From Gallionella sp. (GTDB lineage: Bacteria; Pseudomonadota; Gammaproteobacteria; Burkholderiales; Gallionellaceae), in assembly GCA_025362155.1 (NCBI GenBank), contig JANYHX010000289.1, positions 1-6,331 of the forward strand: a stretch of DNA of 6,331 bases. The letters run 5' to 3'. Positions within the stretch are counted from its first letter, which is position 1. Every line of letters starts with the position of its first letter. Both the position numbers and the translations under genes were made by a program. Positions 6,144 through 6,331 of this stretch are shown one piece after another. Under the pieces are notes generated by a model. The model saw nothing but the letters and a program-made list of their open reading frames with translations, did not search any database and had not been told where the DNA came from.

Positions 6144-6331
6144 ATGCGTGATTCAGACATCAGCAGCGAGCTACAGCAACAGGTGCAACAGGCCATCGCA
6201 AACCACACCCCGCTCAATATTTCTGGTAGCGGCAGCAAGGCATTTCTCGGCAACACCAAAGAGGGAACGCCTGTCGATGTCGGCCAACATCGCGGTATCG
6301 TGGAATATGATCCGCGCGAACTGGTGCTGAC
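6144..6331 (+). CDS. glcE: Glycolate oxidase FAD-binding subunit GlcE, N-terminal 62 codons (3' end outside window)
   Basis: The open frame from ATG 6144 runs off the right edge and gives 62 codons plus two bases. The translation begins MRDSDISSELQQQVQQAI, then TPLNISGSGSKAFLG (22-36), VDVGQHRGIVEYDPRELVL (44-62). This closely follows my recollection of E. coli GlcE, where TPLVIQGSNSKAFLG and HRGIVNYDPTELV occupy the same positions. GlcE is a second FAD-binding subunit of the glycolate oxidase complex and is needed for activity together with GlcD and the iron-sulfur subunit GlcF. Only the beginning of the FAD-binding domain is visible. The upstream purines (AGAGA about 6134-6138) are a weak ribosome binding site. 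The gene is co-directional with glcD and presumably in the same operon, with the palindromic element between them. Confidence 0.93.
   Translation, partial: MRDSDISSELQQQVQQAIANHTPLNISGSGSKAFLGNTKEGTPVDVGQHRGIVEYDPRELVL

Noticed and set aside
6148..6330. Plus-strand frame from 6148 in a different phase
   Set aside because: It overlaps the GlcE frame starting at 6144, whose translation clearly matches the GlcE N-terminus.

Overview
The window looks like part of a chromosome from a betaproteobacterium, possibly a Nitrosomonadales or Gallionellaceae-type organism. This rests on the style of the GlcD, GlcE and Crp/Fnr-like proteins and on moderate GC content. It is inference from protein character, with no database search behind it. 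No tRNA, rRNA, CRISPR array, transposase or phage gene is visible.

The left two thirds (about 1-4258) is a signalling block read entirely on the minus strand. In transcription order it has a Crp/Fnr-family regulator (4258-3443), a response regulator with a GGDEF diguanylate cyclase output (3368-2376), a 358-base gap, and the first 672 residues of a soluble multi-PAS sensor (2017-1). The sensor runs off the left edge, so its output domain is not visible. The regulator and the cyclase are close enough to be one transcript. A GTG codon that could also start the cyclase overlaps the regulator's stop codon.

The right third is read on the plus strand. It has a complete glcD (4541-6010) and the first 62 codons of glcE (from 6144), two subunits of the FAD-dependent glycolate oxidase/dehydrogenase. 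That enzyme oxidises glycolate to glyoxylate, for example glycolate formed from RuBisCO's 2-phosphoglycolate in an autotroph. The iron-sulfur subunit gene glcF would be expected beyond the right edge.

The 282-base divergent region (4259-4540) must hold the control signals for both directions. It contains three short perfect dyads and no convincing sigma-70 promoter. The glcD-glcE gap (6011-6143) is almost wholly filled by one long imperfect palindrome centred near 6073, which looks like a dispersed palindromic repeat or MITE-like insertion. This is the clearest structure in the window that ordinary genes do not explain. I see no obviously new multi-gene system. The most distinctive points are this palindrome, the Crp-like/c-di-GMP/PAS signalling cluster divergent from glycolate oxidation, and the duplicated PAS units inside the sensor.
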